Positions 51,074 through 62,440 of a stretch of DNA of 64,000 nucleotides are shown here, piece by piece (the first letter of the stretch is position 1; each line of letters starts with the position of its first letter). The stretch covers positions 4,340,001-4,404,000 of the forward strand of contig OX328109.1 in the NCBI GenBank assembly GCA_946811185.2, in the 5' to 3' direction. The notes beneath the pieces were generated by a model. That model had not been told where the DNA came from. It did not search any database and worked only from the letters and a program-made list of their open reading frames with translations. Position numbers and translations under genes: made by a program. This DNA comes from Hippopus hippopus (Eukaryota > Mollusca > Bivalvia > Cardiida > Cardiidae).

Positions 51074-51286
51074 TTAACCCTATACATGCAACAATGATTT
51101 TTTATGATCTTGAGAAAAAGGTTTTATAAAACACTGTTGAAAAAGGAGAGAATGCCGGTAACAGACATTTTCTCACAATGTTTTCTACCCTTCCCAGGAC
51201 AAATTTCAGTACTTGTGTCACATTTGATTTGCAGCCTGCCAATGCTTTAAATTGAAAAAAGAGTCTAAAATTTTGTCGTTTTTCAA
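51074..51286 (+). mobile_element. MITE-A immediately upstream of the transporter start codon
   Basis: TTAACCCTATACATGCAACA start, five bases from the ATG; shortened hairpin GGAGAGAATGCCGGTAACAG; right end ATTTTGTCGTTTTTCAA. Confidence 0.82.
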
Positions 51287-51482
51287 CTCTTTACCAAACA
51301 ACAAAAATATAGACTGGTCCAAAATGGAAACATTTGCTGATGATATATTATATGTGGCTCAAATGGCAATATTTGTCTCTGAAAGGACAGAAAAGGAGAA
51401 CAGCATTTTCTCCTTTACCTAAAATGTTTTCAAAAGCCTTCTTCCTCTAGGTTGTTAAAACATGGCATTGTGTGATAAAGAT
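51283..51482 (-). mobile_element. MITE-A copy in tandem with the previous
   Basis: CAACTCTTTACCAAACAACA start, TTGTGTGATAAAG end; hairpin reduced. Confidence 0.75.
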
Positions 51483-51485
51483 TGA

Positions 51486-51710
51486 AAGATTGATTGATTG
51501 ATTGATTGATTGTATGATGTTTAAAGCCATTTTCAACATAATTTCAGTTATATCGCGGCGGCCAATGCACCTATCTATGCTTTCCTGGAGTCTCTTATAC
51601 CAGTACTCAGCACAATATTCTTTCCAAGCAACTGGCTGCTTTCCCACATAGCCATCGTGGAAACAATGGTCAGCGGTGAGAGAGGAATGAATCCTGTCGC
51701 AATGACTACC
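51486..51710 (-). mobile_element. SINE copy, head truncated
   Basis: Tail (GATT)n, GCGGCGGCCAATGCACCTAT, ends at CAATGACTACCATCA before the tRNA-like head. Confidence 0.85.
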
Positions 51711-51826
51711 ATCAAAAAGAGTTAAAGGGTTTTACAATGATCACTAAAGAGATTGAAAATGTCATAAGAAATAGGCCTTTACCCTTCACCAAACCACAAT
51801 CCTGTTGTAAAGGGCTTTAACCCTTT

Positions 51827-52150
51827 ATCAGATGTCAACTTGTCAGACTGGTCCAAAATAAAAGCATTTGCACATGACAAAATAAATATGACTCAAAAAC
51901 TTAAATTTGTTACCAGCATTTTCTCCTTTTACTACAATATTTTCAAAAGGCTTCTTTCTCAGGGCTGTCAACAGTCGGCATTGTGAGGTACAAGGTCAAC
52001 CCTTTACCACACATCTTGTTTATGGATAATCCTGAACAGGAGGGTTTTAGAAAACATTGTGGGAAAAGCACAAAATGCTGGTAACCAGCGTTTTCCCACA
52101 TTTTCTGCATTTCCCACAATGTTTTCTACCCTTCCAAAAAACAAATTTCA
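51827..52150. mobile_element. Two MITE-A pieces
   Basis: First (51827-51995) starts TTAACCCTTTATCAGATGTC and keeps only one hairpin arm. Second (51996-52150) starts CAACCCTTTACCACACATCT with a nearly complete hairpin. Confidence 0.72.
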
Positions 52151-53660
52151 ATTTTTGGGTCACATTTATTCCAAAGAGTGTCTATTGCAAAGGTCACTTC
52201 AATGGCATGAAAAGTTGGATTAAAGTGAAAGTAAAAAAAACCATGACCATACTGACTTAAATTACTTGGTTGAACAAAGCTTTATTGAAATCCCATGTTT
52301 TGATTCTGAATGGAATTATTCAGAGATAAACTAGAACAGACCAAGATCTGGCTGCAGCAGTGTAGGTCAGATCTTGGTCTTTTATGGTGTCTGATTCAAA
52401 TTTAATTGACCATGAAAGGCATCATATCAGGCTTGTCATAATATCTTATTTATCTACGGACCACAGACACTGATTTGGTTCTACTTACATTTTGTTCACT
52501 GTCCAAAGTTCCAGAAAGATCAACCCCGTCCTACTTGTATTTATTACGATTTTTTTTCTTCTAATGCAGCAAAAATGAAAAGGTTGATCGAATATTTAAA
52601 AAGAGTACGTTCTGCAATATATCACTAAAATATAAACAAAGAAAAAGTTCGCGTTTCCAAAAGTATGATGTTTGTCAGATTTCCATTCATGGAATATCTG
52701 TAAAGTGCGAGAGAAAGAAATTATGTTTGATAAATGTGCTTAGTTGTATAATGAAATTCACCGGAAGTTTACATCAGGTTGCTGGTTAACTGATGTACAA
52801 TTTTATTGTCTTTTTAACATAGTTACTAATTAATCGGCAACTACATCTAAAGTCATTCAATTGACTTTAAAGTATGATGTGATAATTAATTGGTCCACAC
52901 AAGATTTATATTTTATAATATTTTTGATTTACTCACATTTTAACTTTTAAATTGTACATCATTCAGCGGTTCAGGTGTCACACCCATGGTCTGTTGCTAA
53001 ATCGAAATAGAATGAAAATCACAATATTTGACCATCTGCTGTACTTTACAAAAACCCATAACTAACACATCAACCTTTTTCTTTTATTGTTTTTTGTCAC
53101 TCAAACACAACTAGATCTGCTGGTTGTAGGCCAGCATATACAAATACATATGTGTGTTGGTGTTGCATTTGAAAGTAAACGGTTGAAACACACACTTCTG
53201 AACCAACCCCTTTCTGAGGGACGCTCTTTTAATGGAAAACCGGCCTTGAGCTTTATTTTTTGTTTCTGAAATGAAGTATGTTTCAAAGGGTCTGCACTCG
53301 AGATGGAAAAGTGACAATCGATTGCGTTTTTTGGTTTTCAACACCAGCGCAACTTCCTTGCAGAATGACGGTGGAAAGGTGTCCGCACTGAATGTGGCAA
53401 TTTTTCCTTGACGTGGTCACAGGTGCCGAACGATTCCCCCAAGAAACGAAATGAGAGGAAAGTTCTCTAAACTCCTATGTATATTTACTTTAATCTGATC
53501 AACACCTTTGTCAAGGCAAAATTTCAAGGAAACTGAGCTTTATATAGCTACGTGGAAATCATTTTGTGCCTTTCACAGACCGCATATAGAAACATGCTCT
53601 TCAACCAGAAGGAACTCCTTTTTATACTGATTTTCCGAAGGAATTTCAATGTGGATGCAA
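52150..53660. other. Mostly unassigned sequence
   Basis: Contains a GACCAAGATCTGGCTGCAGC hairpin at 52342-52382 related to MITE-B. Otherwise I see no repeat family or coding signal. A promoter for the transporter could lie in 51.3-52.5 kb but no core element is distinct. Confidence 0.5.
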
Positions 53661-53675
53661 ACAATACTGATATCA

Positions 53676-53703
53676 ATCATCATCATCATCATCATCATCG
53701 TTG

Positions 53704-53743
<40 letters not shown>
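53676..53743. repeat. (ATC)n microsatellite
   Basis: About 20 ATC units interrupted once by GTTGTC. Confidence 0.95.
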
Positions 53744-53924
53744 TTCTTTAATGGTGTCTTTGTCAGCAAGGCTGAGTCTTCTCACTAAATAGTAGAAAGT
53801 TGGCTTTTGAAAGCATTTTCTGCAAAGGAGAAAATACTACGTTTTTTTTAACCCTTTAAAAACATAGCCGGTCATTTGATCCACATTTAGTTTGTCGCCT
53901 GCAAACGTTTTCAGGACAGACGAG

Positions 53925-54125
53925 TCTTGTTTGTTTGTTTGTTTGTTTTGGACTCGAACGCCGTTTTAACAGTGTTAGACATACCATGGCGGTCAGTGCA
54001 CCTACACATATGTTTTAACCGAGCCATTGACTACTTTTCTCACATGCATCGGAGGTGAGATGCGAAAAATCGCTGGAAAGAAAGTTTCCACATTCCGCTT
54101 ACCACTGAGCTACTGGGCATAGAGG
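53925..54125 (-). mobile_element. SINE of the second type, diverged
   Basis: (GTTT)n tail, CGCCGTTTTAACAGTG, GCGGTCAGTGCACCTACACA, tRNA-like head complement CTTACCACTGAGCTACTGGG. Confidence 0.65.
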
Positions 54126-54414
54126 AGTCTAAGGTTTTATCGTCTGGTGAAAAAATCAAACTACACCTGTCTATCGATTCCAAGGTCATATTAATTTGGG
54201 GAAGATACAAATGTAATTATTTTTCATGTCAGACGGTACATTATTACGGTTATTGAAACGAAACCAATTAGGATTAGTATGCTCCATTGATGTACGGCCC
54301 CCAAAGCAAAAATTCAGACTGTCACGTTCGGGTAAAATTTGTCCTTCAAATACCTTGTCAAAAGGACACTGCTATTAATAAACTGGTAACGCTTACGCTG
54401 CAAAATAAGTGTGG

Positions 54415-54560
54415 TGTACGTGGTTGTGAGGTAGAGCGTCGGCCTCGTTACCAAAAGGTCCCGAGTTCGAGATCAGGGGATTTTTCATTGGCTCACATAT
54501 TCGGCGCGAGTACTGGTGTAGCTCCCAGGAAGCAGAATCGAGAGAGATTAGTATAAGTTG
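54415..54560 (+). repeat. tRNA-headed SINE-like fragment
   Basis: GAGGTAGAGCGTCGGCCTCG and CCGAGTTCGAGATCAGGGG resemble A and B boxes; no full body. A matching body fragment lies at 55120-55230. Confidence 0.55.
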
Positions 54561-54621
54561 TAAGAACTTGTTTCTCAATCGATGTAAAATAAATATGTTT
54601 AAACTAAAGTGAAAAGTAACT

Positions 54622-54800
54622 TTTAAGCCGATAGTTAAAGCCCAAATTTTGCTATGTCAAAGATATTTTTAGGAAGATAGATACCCCCTTATCGGACAGT
54701 GTAGATCCAAGATCAGACTGCATGTTCTGTGCAGTCTGATCTCGATCTACATTGTCCGCAAAAGGTCCTTGGGTCGGGCTTAGCAGCCTAAGGGTAACCA
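54622..54800 (-). mobile_element. MITE-B copy
   Basis: CCTTATCGGACAGTGTAGAT hairpin to GGTCGGGCTTAGCAGCC, reverse of the 13429 copy. Confidence 0.78.
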
Positions 54801-54965
54801 GACGACAAAACTTTAGACTCTTCCTATCTGAGAGCAGTTGCAGACGACAAACTAAGACGTAGCTCATATTGATGGAATTTGTCTCCCGAATGGCAAAAAA
54901 CATTGTGAAAAAAGGAAAATGCTGGGTACCCAGCATTTTTTTTTTTTTTTTTTTAAGGACGTTTC
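54795..54965 (-). mobile_element. MITE-A degenerate copy
   Basis: GGTAACCAGACGACAAAACT start, shrunken hairpin GGAAAATGCTGGGTACCCAG, then a T run. Confidence 0.65.
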
Positions 54966-55254
54966 TCGTATCTCGAAGGCAGTTTTCAACCATTTTCAAA
55001 AATTTGGTAAACATATTTCTCTCTTCAAATACTACGCTAGTTATTTTAGGGCAAACTTTCTTTGAAACCGCCGACTTTTCGCCTCTCACATCTGATTCAT
55101 GTGAGAAAAATTGTCAGGGGCTTGGATAGAAAGTTTTGTCAGTGCTGGTGTGAGAAAGCCAGGAAACACATGCGTAGGTGCACTGGCCACCGTGATAGAA
55201 CTTGTTAAATCTGCTTTAAACTAAAAAACTAACACAATTTCTCAGTGTCATTTA

Positions 55255-55562
55255 AATTGACTGATTGTATGGTGTTCAACAAAGTTTTCAAAATCATTTC
55301 AGTTATATCGCGGCGGCCAGTGCACCTATCCATGCTTTCCTGGAGTTTCTTTTACCAGTACTCCGCACAATTCTCTTTCCAAGCCACTGGCTGCAACGCC
55401 ACATAACCATCGTCGAAACAATGGTCACCGTTGAGAGACGAATGGATCCTGTCGCAATGACTATCATCAATCCTCGGAAAGAAATTGGCCGAGCCGGGGA
55501 TCCAACCAGCGACTCCCCTCTCAAGTCCTGTATGCTACCGACTGAGCTACCGAGGCTCGGCT
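55255..55562 (-). mobile_element. SINE full copy
   Basis: Tail GATTGTATGGTG, body, B box complement GGGGATCCAACC, A box complement CGACTGAGCTACCGAGG. Confidence 0.87.
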
Positions 55563-55690
55563 CAGGTTCGTTTAAAAACCGGGGTTGTTTGGTAAAGAGT
55601 TAATTGAGAGCTAATCTTGATTGAAAGTTGTTTTGGCCGCAGGGAAGGAACAAATGACCGTCAAGAAGATTTGGATCTATGATACAAATC

Positions 55691-55930
55691 TTAAACCCTT
55701 TGCCACACAATCCAAAGTTTTAATGGCGCTGAGGTAAAAGGTCATGATTTGAAAACATTGTGGGAAAAGGAGAAAATGCTGGTAACCAGCATTTTCTCCT
55801 TTTCCCACAATGTTTTCTACCCTTTCTGATACAAATCCAATCATTTGAGTATAAATGTATTTGTCGTCTGTAAATGCTTTGAATTTAGATCCAGTTGAAA
55901 TATATAAATTGTCGTTTGGTATAGAGTTAA
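55691..55930 (+). mobile_element. MITE-A full copy
   Basis: TTAAACCCTTTGCCACACAA start, GTTTGGTATAGAGTTAA end, perfect hairpin. Confidence 0.9.
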
Positions 55931-56121
55931 CAATGTCCTACATCACGGTCATCTATTTAGCCTTATTATTTCTTAAATAAGATATCTGATCTCATCTGAC
56001 ATCCACAGCCGACAGCTATATTAATATGATCTGATGTTTTGAGAAACCAATATAATAATATGCTTATAGCTATCCCTCCTCCAAAGCCTTCCAAGGACGT
56101 TCCCTGCAAACCCCCCCCCCT

Positions 56122-56670
56122 CCCCCGTCCGGAACTGGTACCCGTTGTATCCCCCGTAAACGTCGCATCGGTAGGTTAATATGAAGGTATGACTTCTTTA
56201 GGTGTCACACCTGTAACTTTTTGGCCGTTGTCTGCGCATGTCATAGTCTTCGAAGATTCGACCTGTCTGCTATGACGCATCACCAATCTCATATAAAGGG
56301 GAAATGTAGGGCTTATACCGAAGCTATTAAACAAGCCTGTAGGGGCTACTTTCATAAATGGTCGGTGCATAGGTTACATGATAGTTGATCATAGCTGTAT
56401 GAATCGCACCAGGTAGCGTTTTCTTGAGTAAACGTTTTTTTTTTTTTTTTATTTTGAAATTCAAAGTAACGGTTGTTGTTTTGAAAAGTAGTCCGGTTCT
56501 GTACCCAGAATGCCCAAATTAGATGTGTAATTGTAGAATGCCATCTAGCGGGAGATAATGCCCCCGTCCAAAAGTGGTACCCGTTGTATCCCCCGTAAAC
56601 GTCCCATCGGTAGGTTAATATGAAGATATGATTTCTTAGGTGTCACATCGGTAACTTTTTGGCTCATTGA
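56122..56670 (-). repeat. Repeat with 100-bp direct repeats
   Basis: TGGTACCCGTTGTATCCCCC and GGTAGGTTAATATGAAG.TAT with GTGTCACA..GTAACTTTTTGG occur at about 56125-56225 and again at 56573-56668. The interior is inverted relative to 14760-15240. Confidence 0.78.
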
Positions 56671-56999
56671 AAAAAGAGTTATAATCACTCTCTTCGACTG
56701 GCTGCAGCTGACGAAGCGGGAGCCCAGCAGTTTTTTTTTTTTTCATCAAATATATGTCCAATGATGTCCGTCACAATAAAAGGTGCAGAAAATGACATCA
56801 TGAGCGATGAACTTTTTTTGCTACTCCTCTTCAAACACATCAACCCTCGGAAAATCGCTTTGAGTCTAGGCTCTCACCAGTGAAATACCATGCCTTTTTG
56901 CCAGGTCACACACAAAAATAGTCCAGAAAAAAAATGCAAATACTGTATTTATTCTCGGAAAAAATAATCAGTTTAACTTCTGGGGCATATTTTAGACTT

Positions 57000-57640
57000 G
57001 TCCTGTAATCTTTCATGATAAAACAGTGGCAGAAGTGCTAGACATTAAATTTTCAAGTGGGACTACATTTTCGGACTACGAAAGACTCGGATGCATGCAT
57101 TCCGTTCTGGTTTTTCACTGTTATTTCCAATACGGGAACTCTTCAAATTAAAGGCACGTTTAGAACTACTAAAGGGACCACGCGTAAACAATAATCAATC
57201 ATCTGTTTTAATGGAGACACCTTTCATTGCAAGTTTTTGATAAGTATATTAAGGCTTTCATTCCCCATTTTCTTTTCCCGTTGTGAGTTCGTTAATGATT
57301 TGACCACGTTACGGGCACTGTGTAGGTTCGCGTTGTCTCGCTAGACATTTTCATTTTTCTTACCATATATGCACAAAGAATGCTCAAAGAGAGATAACTC
57401 TATAGGACTGGTGAAAGATTGCAATAAGGGAAAAAAAGCATCGTTTTTGATTCGTCTGAACAGGGATCGTAACACCCTGTTTATATACGAACACTGGTCT
57501 AAAGATAACCCCGTGGTAAAAAGGGTCAAATCAGGTCCTTGTCTCATATCGTAATTAATTTGACAAAATCCGATTAATTTGGAGAATCGCCCCCAGCACA
57601 ACACCTACAAGATTTTCAACCGTTTGACCGGTTAACCCTT
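57000..57640. other. No recognisable feature
   Basis: AT-rich unique-looking sequence. No open frame of convincing composition. Confidence 0.5.
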
Positions 57641-57740
57641 CACCAATCGACAAAATTTTAGACTTGTCCAAATTGCAGACGACAAATTAAATGGGTAGGA
57701 AGCATTATGAGAAAAGGAGAAAATGCTGTGGCCCCCGATG
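57632..57740 (-). mobile_element. MITE-A left half
   Basis: TTAACCCTTCACCAATCGAC start; breaks off at GAGAAAATGCTGTGG. Confidence 0.7.
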
Positions 57741-58039
57741 TTTTAGAAATAAAATGTCACATGTTTGACGTCAGTACAATATTGAGAAGAATTCTACAAA
57801 GGTTCATTTTGAAATACGTTAATCTGTTTTAATATGTAAGCAGAAGAAAATGTTGGATTCTCGTTATAGATACGGATTTCGGTTTTTGAACTTTCGACAA
57901 CGTTTAACATATTCACTCGTGTTTATACAAGCCGTTGAAAAAAGAATATTTATTAAGGCCTAAACCTCGATAATCCGTCAAAACAAACACTATTGTAATA
58001 ATCTTGTCAAAATATTGTTTTGGGCGCTATCCGTTGTTT

Positions 58040-58243
58040 TACACCTGCCCAAACTGGAAGCATTTGCAGACGACGATTTAAAAATTGATATAGGCCTATA
58101 TCAAATGATGGCATGTGTCTTTGAAAGGGTAAAAAAACATTGTAGGAATACTGATTACCAGCATTTCTCCTTTTTCTACGATGATTTCAAAAGCAAACAA
58201 CCTCAGGGTCGTTAAAACTCAGAATCCTTTGGTAAAAGGTTAA
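58040..58243 (-). mobile_element. MITE-A copy, left end missing
   Basis: CCCAAACTGGAAGCATTTGC, GTTAAAACTCAGAATCC and TTTGGTAAAAGGTTAA end. Confidence 0.72.
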
Positions 58244-58279
58244 AGCTCTTATTTTATGATCAAGGAGAAAATAAGAAAT

Positions 58280-58497
58280 CATCAACGGTTCTTAAGAACA
58301 TTTTTAATCTTATCCTGAAGAAATTTCTAAATTTGAAAGTAGCAAAAAAAGTGGTTTAGCCAATCGAAATTTTTGTTACTTTCAAATTTAGAAAATTCAG
58401 AACCAATTGGTTCAGCCAATCAGAAGTTGCTTTTCTTTCTGAATCTATAATAAGACTATGTATGAAACTAAGGATGGTTGGTGGGTACTGAACCTGA
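58280..58497. mobile_element. MITE-E copy with an extra arm segment
   Basis: GTGGTTTAGCCAATCGAAAT and ATTGGTTCAGCCAATCAGAA: two right-type arms in succession. End GGATGGTTGGTGGGTACTG. Confidence 0.72.
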
Positions 58498-58499
58498 TT

Positions 58500-59410
58500 T
58501 CAAATATGATTGTTTTAAAGCTTTATGAAATAATGCTCTTCTGATTTGTATAATGTACATAATGGCAAGAACGATACCAGAGTTTGTTCAAGTGTACATG
58601 TAAGGATCGTGTTAAGTCTTCGAGCACCGAACTAGTCACTCTATCCCTTGTCTATTATTAATTTTCAATGGATAAAATGTAATTTTCTTATATTCTGGCA
58701 TTAATAAATGCTAATTTACTTTTTCGTCTGCCGAATGTTGTTCTATTTACTGACAAACTAGTTCGCACATCCCAGGCCTTTGTCGCTTAGCAGCATGATC
58801 CTGAACATACCCATAGATATCTGGTATTTAGAGAATAGGCGTGACCTGGGGGTTGCGAATTTTCAAATACATATTTCTAATAAAGAAACCGTAACTTTCA
58901 CCGTGTTCTGCGTTAATTAATCTTCAATCTGGTACATAATTTTGATCAATCACATTAGTTCAATAGGCATATCGGACGGATCTGATTGGTCAAAACTATT
59001 CTTAGCATCACGTTGTTATCATATTCAATTTCATTGACCAATCAGATTTGTTATATATATTCACTGCAGTATTAAAATTTTCATCTCTTGGGGGGAAGTG
59101 AAAAAAGTGTCCACTTCGATTTTTTAACCTTATAGATCTAACTTTCAACCAATGTAACTGTTGACTTAGGATGACCCGGCCATCATTTACAATACAAAGA
59201 ACCAGTACAAATGATATACCAGTATTCTTTCCCATTTAAATTTATTCCCAAATTTCAAGGGGTACTACTGTTCTACCAATTTATGTTCAAATTATGAGTA
59301 TACATTTTTTTTTTTTATAAATAAAGTCCTAAACTTTAACAAAATTTAAGACCGCAAATCACGTGCTATAATCGTTTTTTTTTTTTCAGTTGAAATACAA
59401 TTCCTCTGAT
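58500..59410. other. No recognisable feature
   Basis: AT-rich. A small inverted pair (CTGATTGGTCAAAAC and TTGACCAATCAGATTTG) at 58981-59050 suggests a short fold-back, not assigned. Confidence 0.45.
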
Positions 59411-59414
59411 AGGG

Positions 59415-59510
59415 TGGATTTTTTACCAGCATTTTCTCCTATTCCCACAATGTTTCCAAAAGCCCTACTACTCAAGGTCATTAAAAATTCGGGATTGTGT
59501 GGTAAAGGGT
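59415..59510 (+). mobile_element. MITE-A right part
   Basis: CCAGCATTTTCTCCTATTCC, then GGGATTGTGTGGTAAAGGGT end. Confidence 0.65.
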
Positions 59511-59664
59511 CCTAGGCTACTAACATTATTATTTCAATATTATTCATTCAAATGAAATGACTCAATCATCGACCCTGGACTGTCCCAATTTCTGGACAAG
59601 GCTCAATGACAAGACAATTCTCCCAACCTGTCCTTTGCTTCACTTTCAGTGCCGCAAATTAGGC

Positions 59665-59928
59665 CCGCCCGGATAGCTTGGTAATAAGCGTATATGACTC
59701 GTGACTTGATGGTTGCGAGTTCGATACCCGGTTGTGGCAGACTTTCTTTCCGGCGATTTTTCACCTGAAATCTCTGATGTATGTGAGAAAAGTACTTAGT
59801 GGCTTGGAAAGAAAGATGTGTCAGTGCTGGTGAGAGAGAGCCTGGAAACATATGCGTAGGTGCACTTACCGTCCTGATATGACCTTAGTTATTAAAAGGC
59901 GTTAAACTCCGATACAATAAAACACAAA
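59665..59928 (+). mobile_element. SINE of the second type, full length
   Basis: Head GCCCGGATAGCTTGGTAATA, B box GCGAGTTCGATACCC, body with ACCTGAAATCTCTGATGTAT, then the shared distal part TGCGTAGGTGCACTTACCGT and GGCGTTAAACTCCGATACAA. Confidence 0.82.
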
Positions 59929-59986
59929 TTTTGCCGAGTTTTAAAATTAGTGCAGGCGTGTACCTACGGTATACTTGCACTTATAA

Positions 59987-60248
59987 ATGAGTCATGCTCT
60001 GTGAAAAGGGGGCTTAATGGAACTGCGAAAAGTATCGACCAGGTTAGCCTGCGTAGTCCCCGCAGGCTGACCAGGGCCGAAACTTTTCGCTATTGGTCAA
60101 TTTTCTGTATGTTTAAAGATCACTTTTTCTCCAGGTTAAGTCATTCATTAGACTAAGCGTATATTATGGATCCTTTATTATGTGATGACTTGCATGGTGT
60201 AATGGATCACGGAGATGCATTAAGCCCCTTTTTGCCAGAGCATGGCTA
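59987..60248 (+). mobile_element. MITE-H full copy
   Basis: TGAGTCATGCTCTGTGAAAA start, GCCAGAGCATGGCT end, hairpin GTTAGCCTGCG..CGCAGGCTGAC. Confidence 0.85.
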
Positions 60249-60345
60249 AAATGTAATTTTAAGTCTATTAGCTCTAAACTGGTAAAAGAGATGCAATCAG
60301 TCTGTCAGTTAATTTACTGTTTTCTTAACACTTAAACAGCTTATT

Positions 60346-60520
60346 TGCTTGATTGATTTGTTGATTTATCGATTCATCGATCGATCGATTAGATTTTATT
60401 CGATTTATTCGATTTGATTGATTGAGTGCTTGATTAATTAATGGATGGATGGATGGAAGCCGGTTGGGTTGGTCGATTGGTCGGTGGATTGATTGATTGA
60501 TCTTGACCTTTATCTCAAAG
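60346..60520. repeat. GATT/ATGG-rich simple repeat
   Basis: Imperfect TTGATTGATT, CGATCGATCG and ATGGATGGATGG tracts. Confidence 0.88.
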
Positions 60521-60549
60521 TCCTGCGTTTCACGATTAAATGAAAAAAA

Positions 60550-60760
60550 AAAAAATCTTTAAAAGTCACTGTCGCTACATGTTTTCCAGGTAATATGCGA
60601 GGAAATTGCATATATATAACCAGCATTTTTCCTTTTCCCATATTATTGTCTACACATTGAATGAAAAAAACCCTATCACGTGAGCCATATTTACTTTGTT
60701 GTCTGCGAATGGTTTCAATACAGACGAGACTAAAGATTTGTCGTCTTGAAAACAGGCAAA
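60550..60760 (+). mobile_element. MITE-A remnant
   Basis: ACCAGCATTTTTCCTTTTCC and TTTGTTGTCTGCGAATGG, AGACTAAAGATTTGTCGTCTTG end. Confidence 0.5.
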
Positions 60761-61417
60761 GTACCTGCAGGCTAAACTGGCCGCCTGTTATCGATCTGAG
60801 TCTATCAGGTGTCGCACCACTGCGAGACTGCTTCCGGGTCGTAGTAGTTCCATGTGAAGTAGCACTTTTGTTGCACTGTTTCATAGAGCTGAGATGGCTT
60901 GGGGGTATATAATTTAGACTTGCTGCAAATTTAGGCAGCGGGGGACCACTTTGATGTGTTTTTATTGTATATTGACTGGACTATTTTGTGTCAGTGAAGG
61001 AACAAAAAGTTGGGGTCGTGGCCGTGAACAGGTGTTTTTGAGAGGACAAATTCTAGGGTGCCTGTGTTTCTATAGATTTAGCGAAAGACGCAATCGGTTG
61101 ACATGTTGTTTTTAATGCACTTTTGAAAGACTATGGACGTACTTTTGAAAGCAAGAGACAGAAAAGCTAAAGGTTTGCCATTAAGCGATCTATGAAGTTT
61201 CAAAGATGGTTGACTTCACTTTATTTTCAATATGGCAAAAAACTAGTGGTGTGACACCCTCAGACGGTGACAGGAGATACAACGGGATTCCAGGTTACCT
61301 TCAGGCAAGCTGGATGTTGAGCCATATTTGATAACGATAAGATGTCGAATAGATTTACTTCTTTTCAATATTGAACTTAATGTCAAAAGTTCATCATAAT
61401 AATTATCTGTGTTTTTC

Positions 61418-61535
61418 TTAACCTTTGAAATGCTGGTCAACCCCGACCAAAGTTGCTGTTGCAGACAGTGCAGATCAAGATCAGACTGCACAAAACGCGC
61501 AGTCTGATCTTTGATCTACACTGTCCGTTATTTTG
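61418..61535 (+). mobile_element. MITE-B copy
   Basis: TTAACCTTTGAAATGCTGGT start, near-perfect hairpin GATCAGACTGCACAAAACGC with complement. Confidence 0.8.
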
Positions 61536-61657
61536 TAATACATTTTTTCAAAGACAGAATTATCTTAAGAATTTCGAAATCTTCATCTGTTGTACTGATT
61601 TGAAATATTAGTTTCATTGTTTTAGCACTGTGCATGTTTACTCTGTACCAAACAACA

Positions 61658-61950
61658 AGTCTCGGTAGCGCAGTTGGTATCCTTTATAGGACTTGAAACC
61701 AGGGAGTCGCTTGTTTGAATCTCCATCTCGGCCAATTTCTTTCCCAGGATTGATGATAGTTATAGCGACAGGATTCATTCCTTTCTCACCTCTGACCATT
61801 GTTTCGACGATGGTTAAAGCAGCCAGTGGCTTGAAAAGAATATTGTGCGGAGTAATGGTGAAAGAAACTTCAGGAAAGCATGCATAGGTGAACTGGCCGT
61901 CGCGATATTACTGAAATGATGTTGAAAACAATGTTAAATCAACATACACT
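61658..61950 (+). mobile_element. SINE copy
   Basis: TCTCGGTAGCGCAGTTGGTA head, GTTTGAATCTCC B box, ATGTTAAATCAACATACACT end. Confidence 0.84.
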
Positions 61951-61974
61951 CAATCTTTTCCAGAGGACTGTACT

Positions 61975-62165
61975 ATGTTGGACTTTCTAATATTACTAAA
62001 ATGGTGGGATTTGTCTATGAAAGGGTAGAAAAAGGGTAGAAAACATTGCGTGAAAAGGAGAAAATGCTGGTTTCTAGATTTTCTCTTTTTCTCTCAGAAT
62101 GTTTTCAAAATCCGTTTTCCTCACGGTCGTTAAAACATTCGATCGTTTGAAACGGGCTTAAGTGA
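61975..62165 (-). mobile_element. MITE-A copy with small duplication
   Basis: GGGTAGAAAAAGGGTAGAAA duplication precedes the hairpin AAAAGGAGAAAATGCTGGTT; right end eroded. Confidence 0.68.
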
Positions 62166-62167
62166 TA

Positions 62168-62440
62168 TAATTGGCCTGCAACACGCGAACAGGGGCATTC
62201 AGACATTTGCGTAAAGTGTCGTCTCGGATCAGCCTGAGCAGTCCGCGCAGGCTTATCCGAGACGGCACTTTACGACTACATTAGATTTTGTGCTACAGTA
62301 GACTTGTGCAAAACAGAAAATTACATAAAATCGGAAAGTGTCGTTTCGGATTGGCCTGCGCGGACTGCGCAGGCTGATCCGAGACGACACATTACGCAAA
62401 TGTCCGAATGCCCCTTTTCGCGTGTTGCAGGCCAATTATG
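62168..62440. mobile_element. MITE-D full copy
   Basis: Termini TTGGCCTGCAACACGCGAAC and TTCGCGTGTTGCAGGCCAAT. Two internal hairpins, one near each end, with GGATCAGCCTGAGC and GGATTGGCCTGCGC arms. Confidence 0.88.

Noticed and set aside
53552..53788. His-repeat and Met-repeat frames
   Set aside because: Both strands of the ATC microsatellite; no conserved flanking protein sequence.
54652..55089. 145-codon open frame on the minus strand
   Set aside because: Spans a MITE-B, a degenerate MITE-A and its poly(T) tract; the frame is a by-product of repeats.
60510..60884. 124-codon open frame on the minus strand
   Set aside because: Overlaps a MITE-A remnant and has a second frame on the other strand; no family resemblance.
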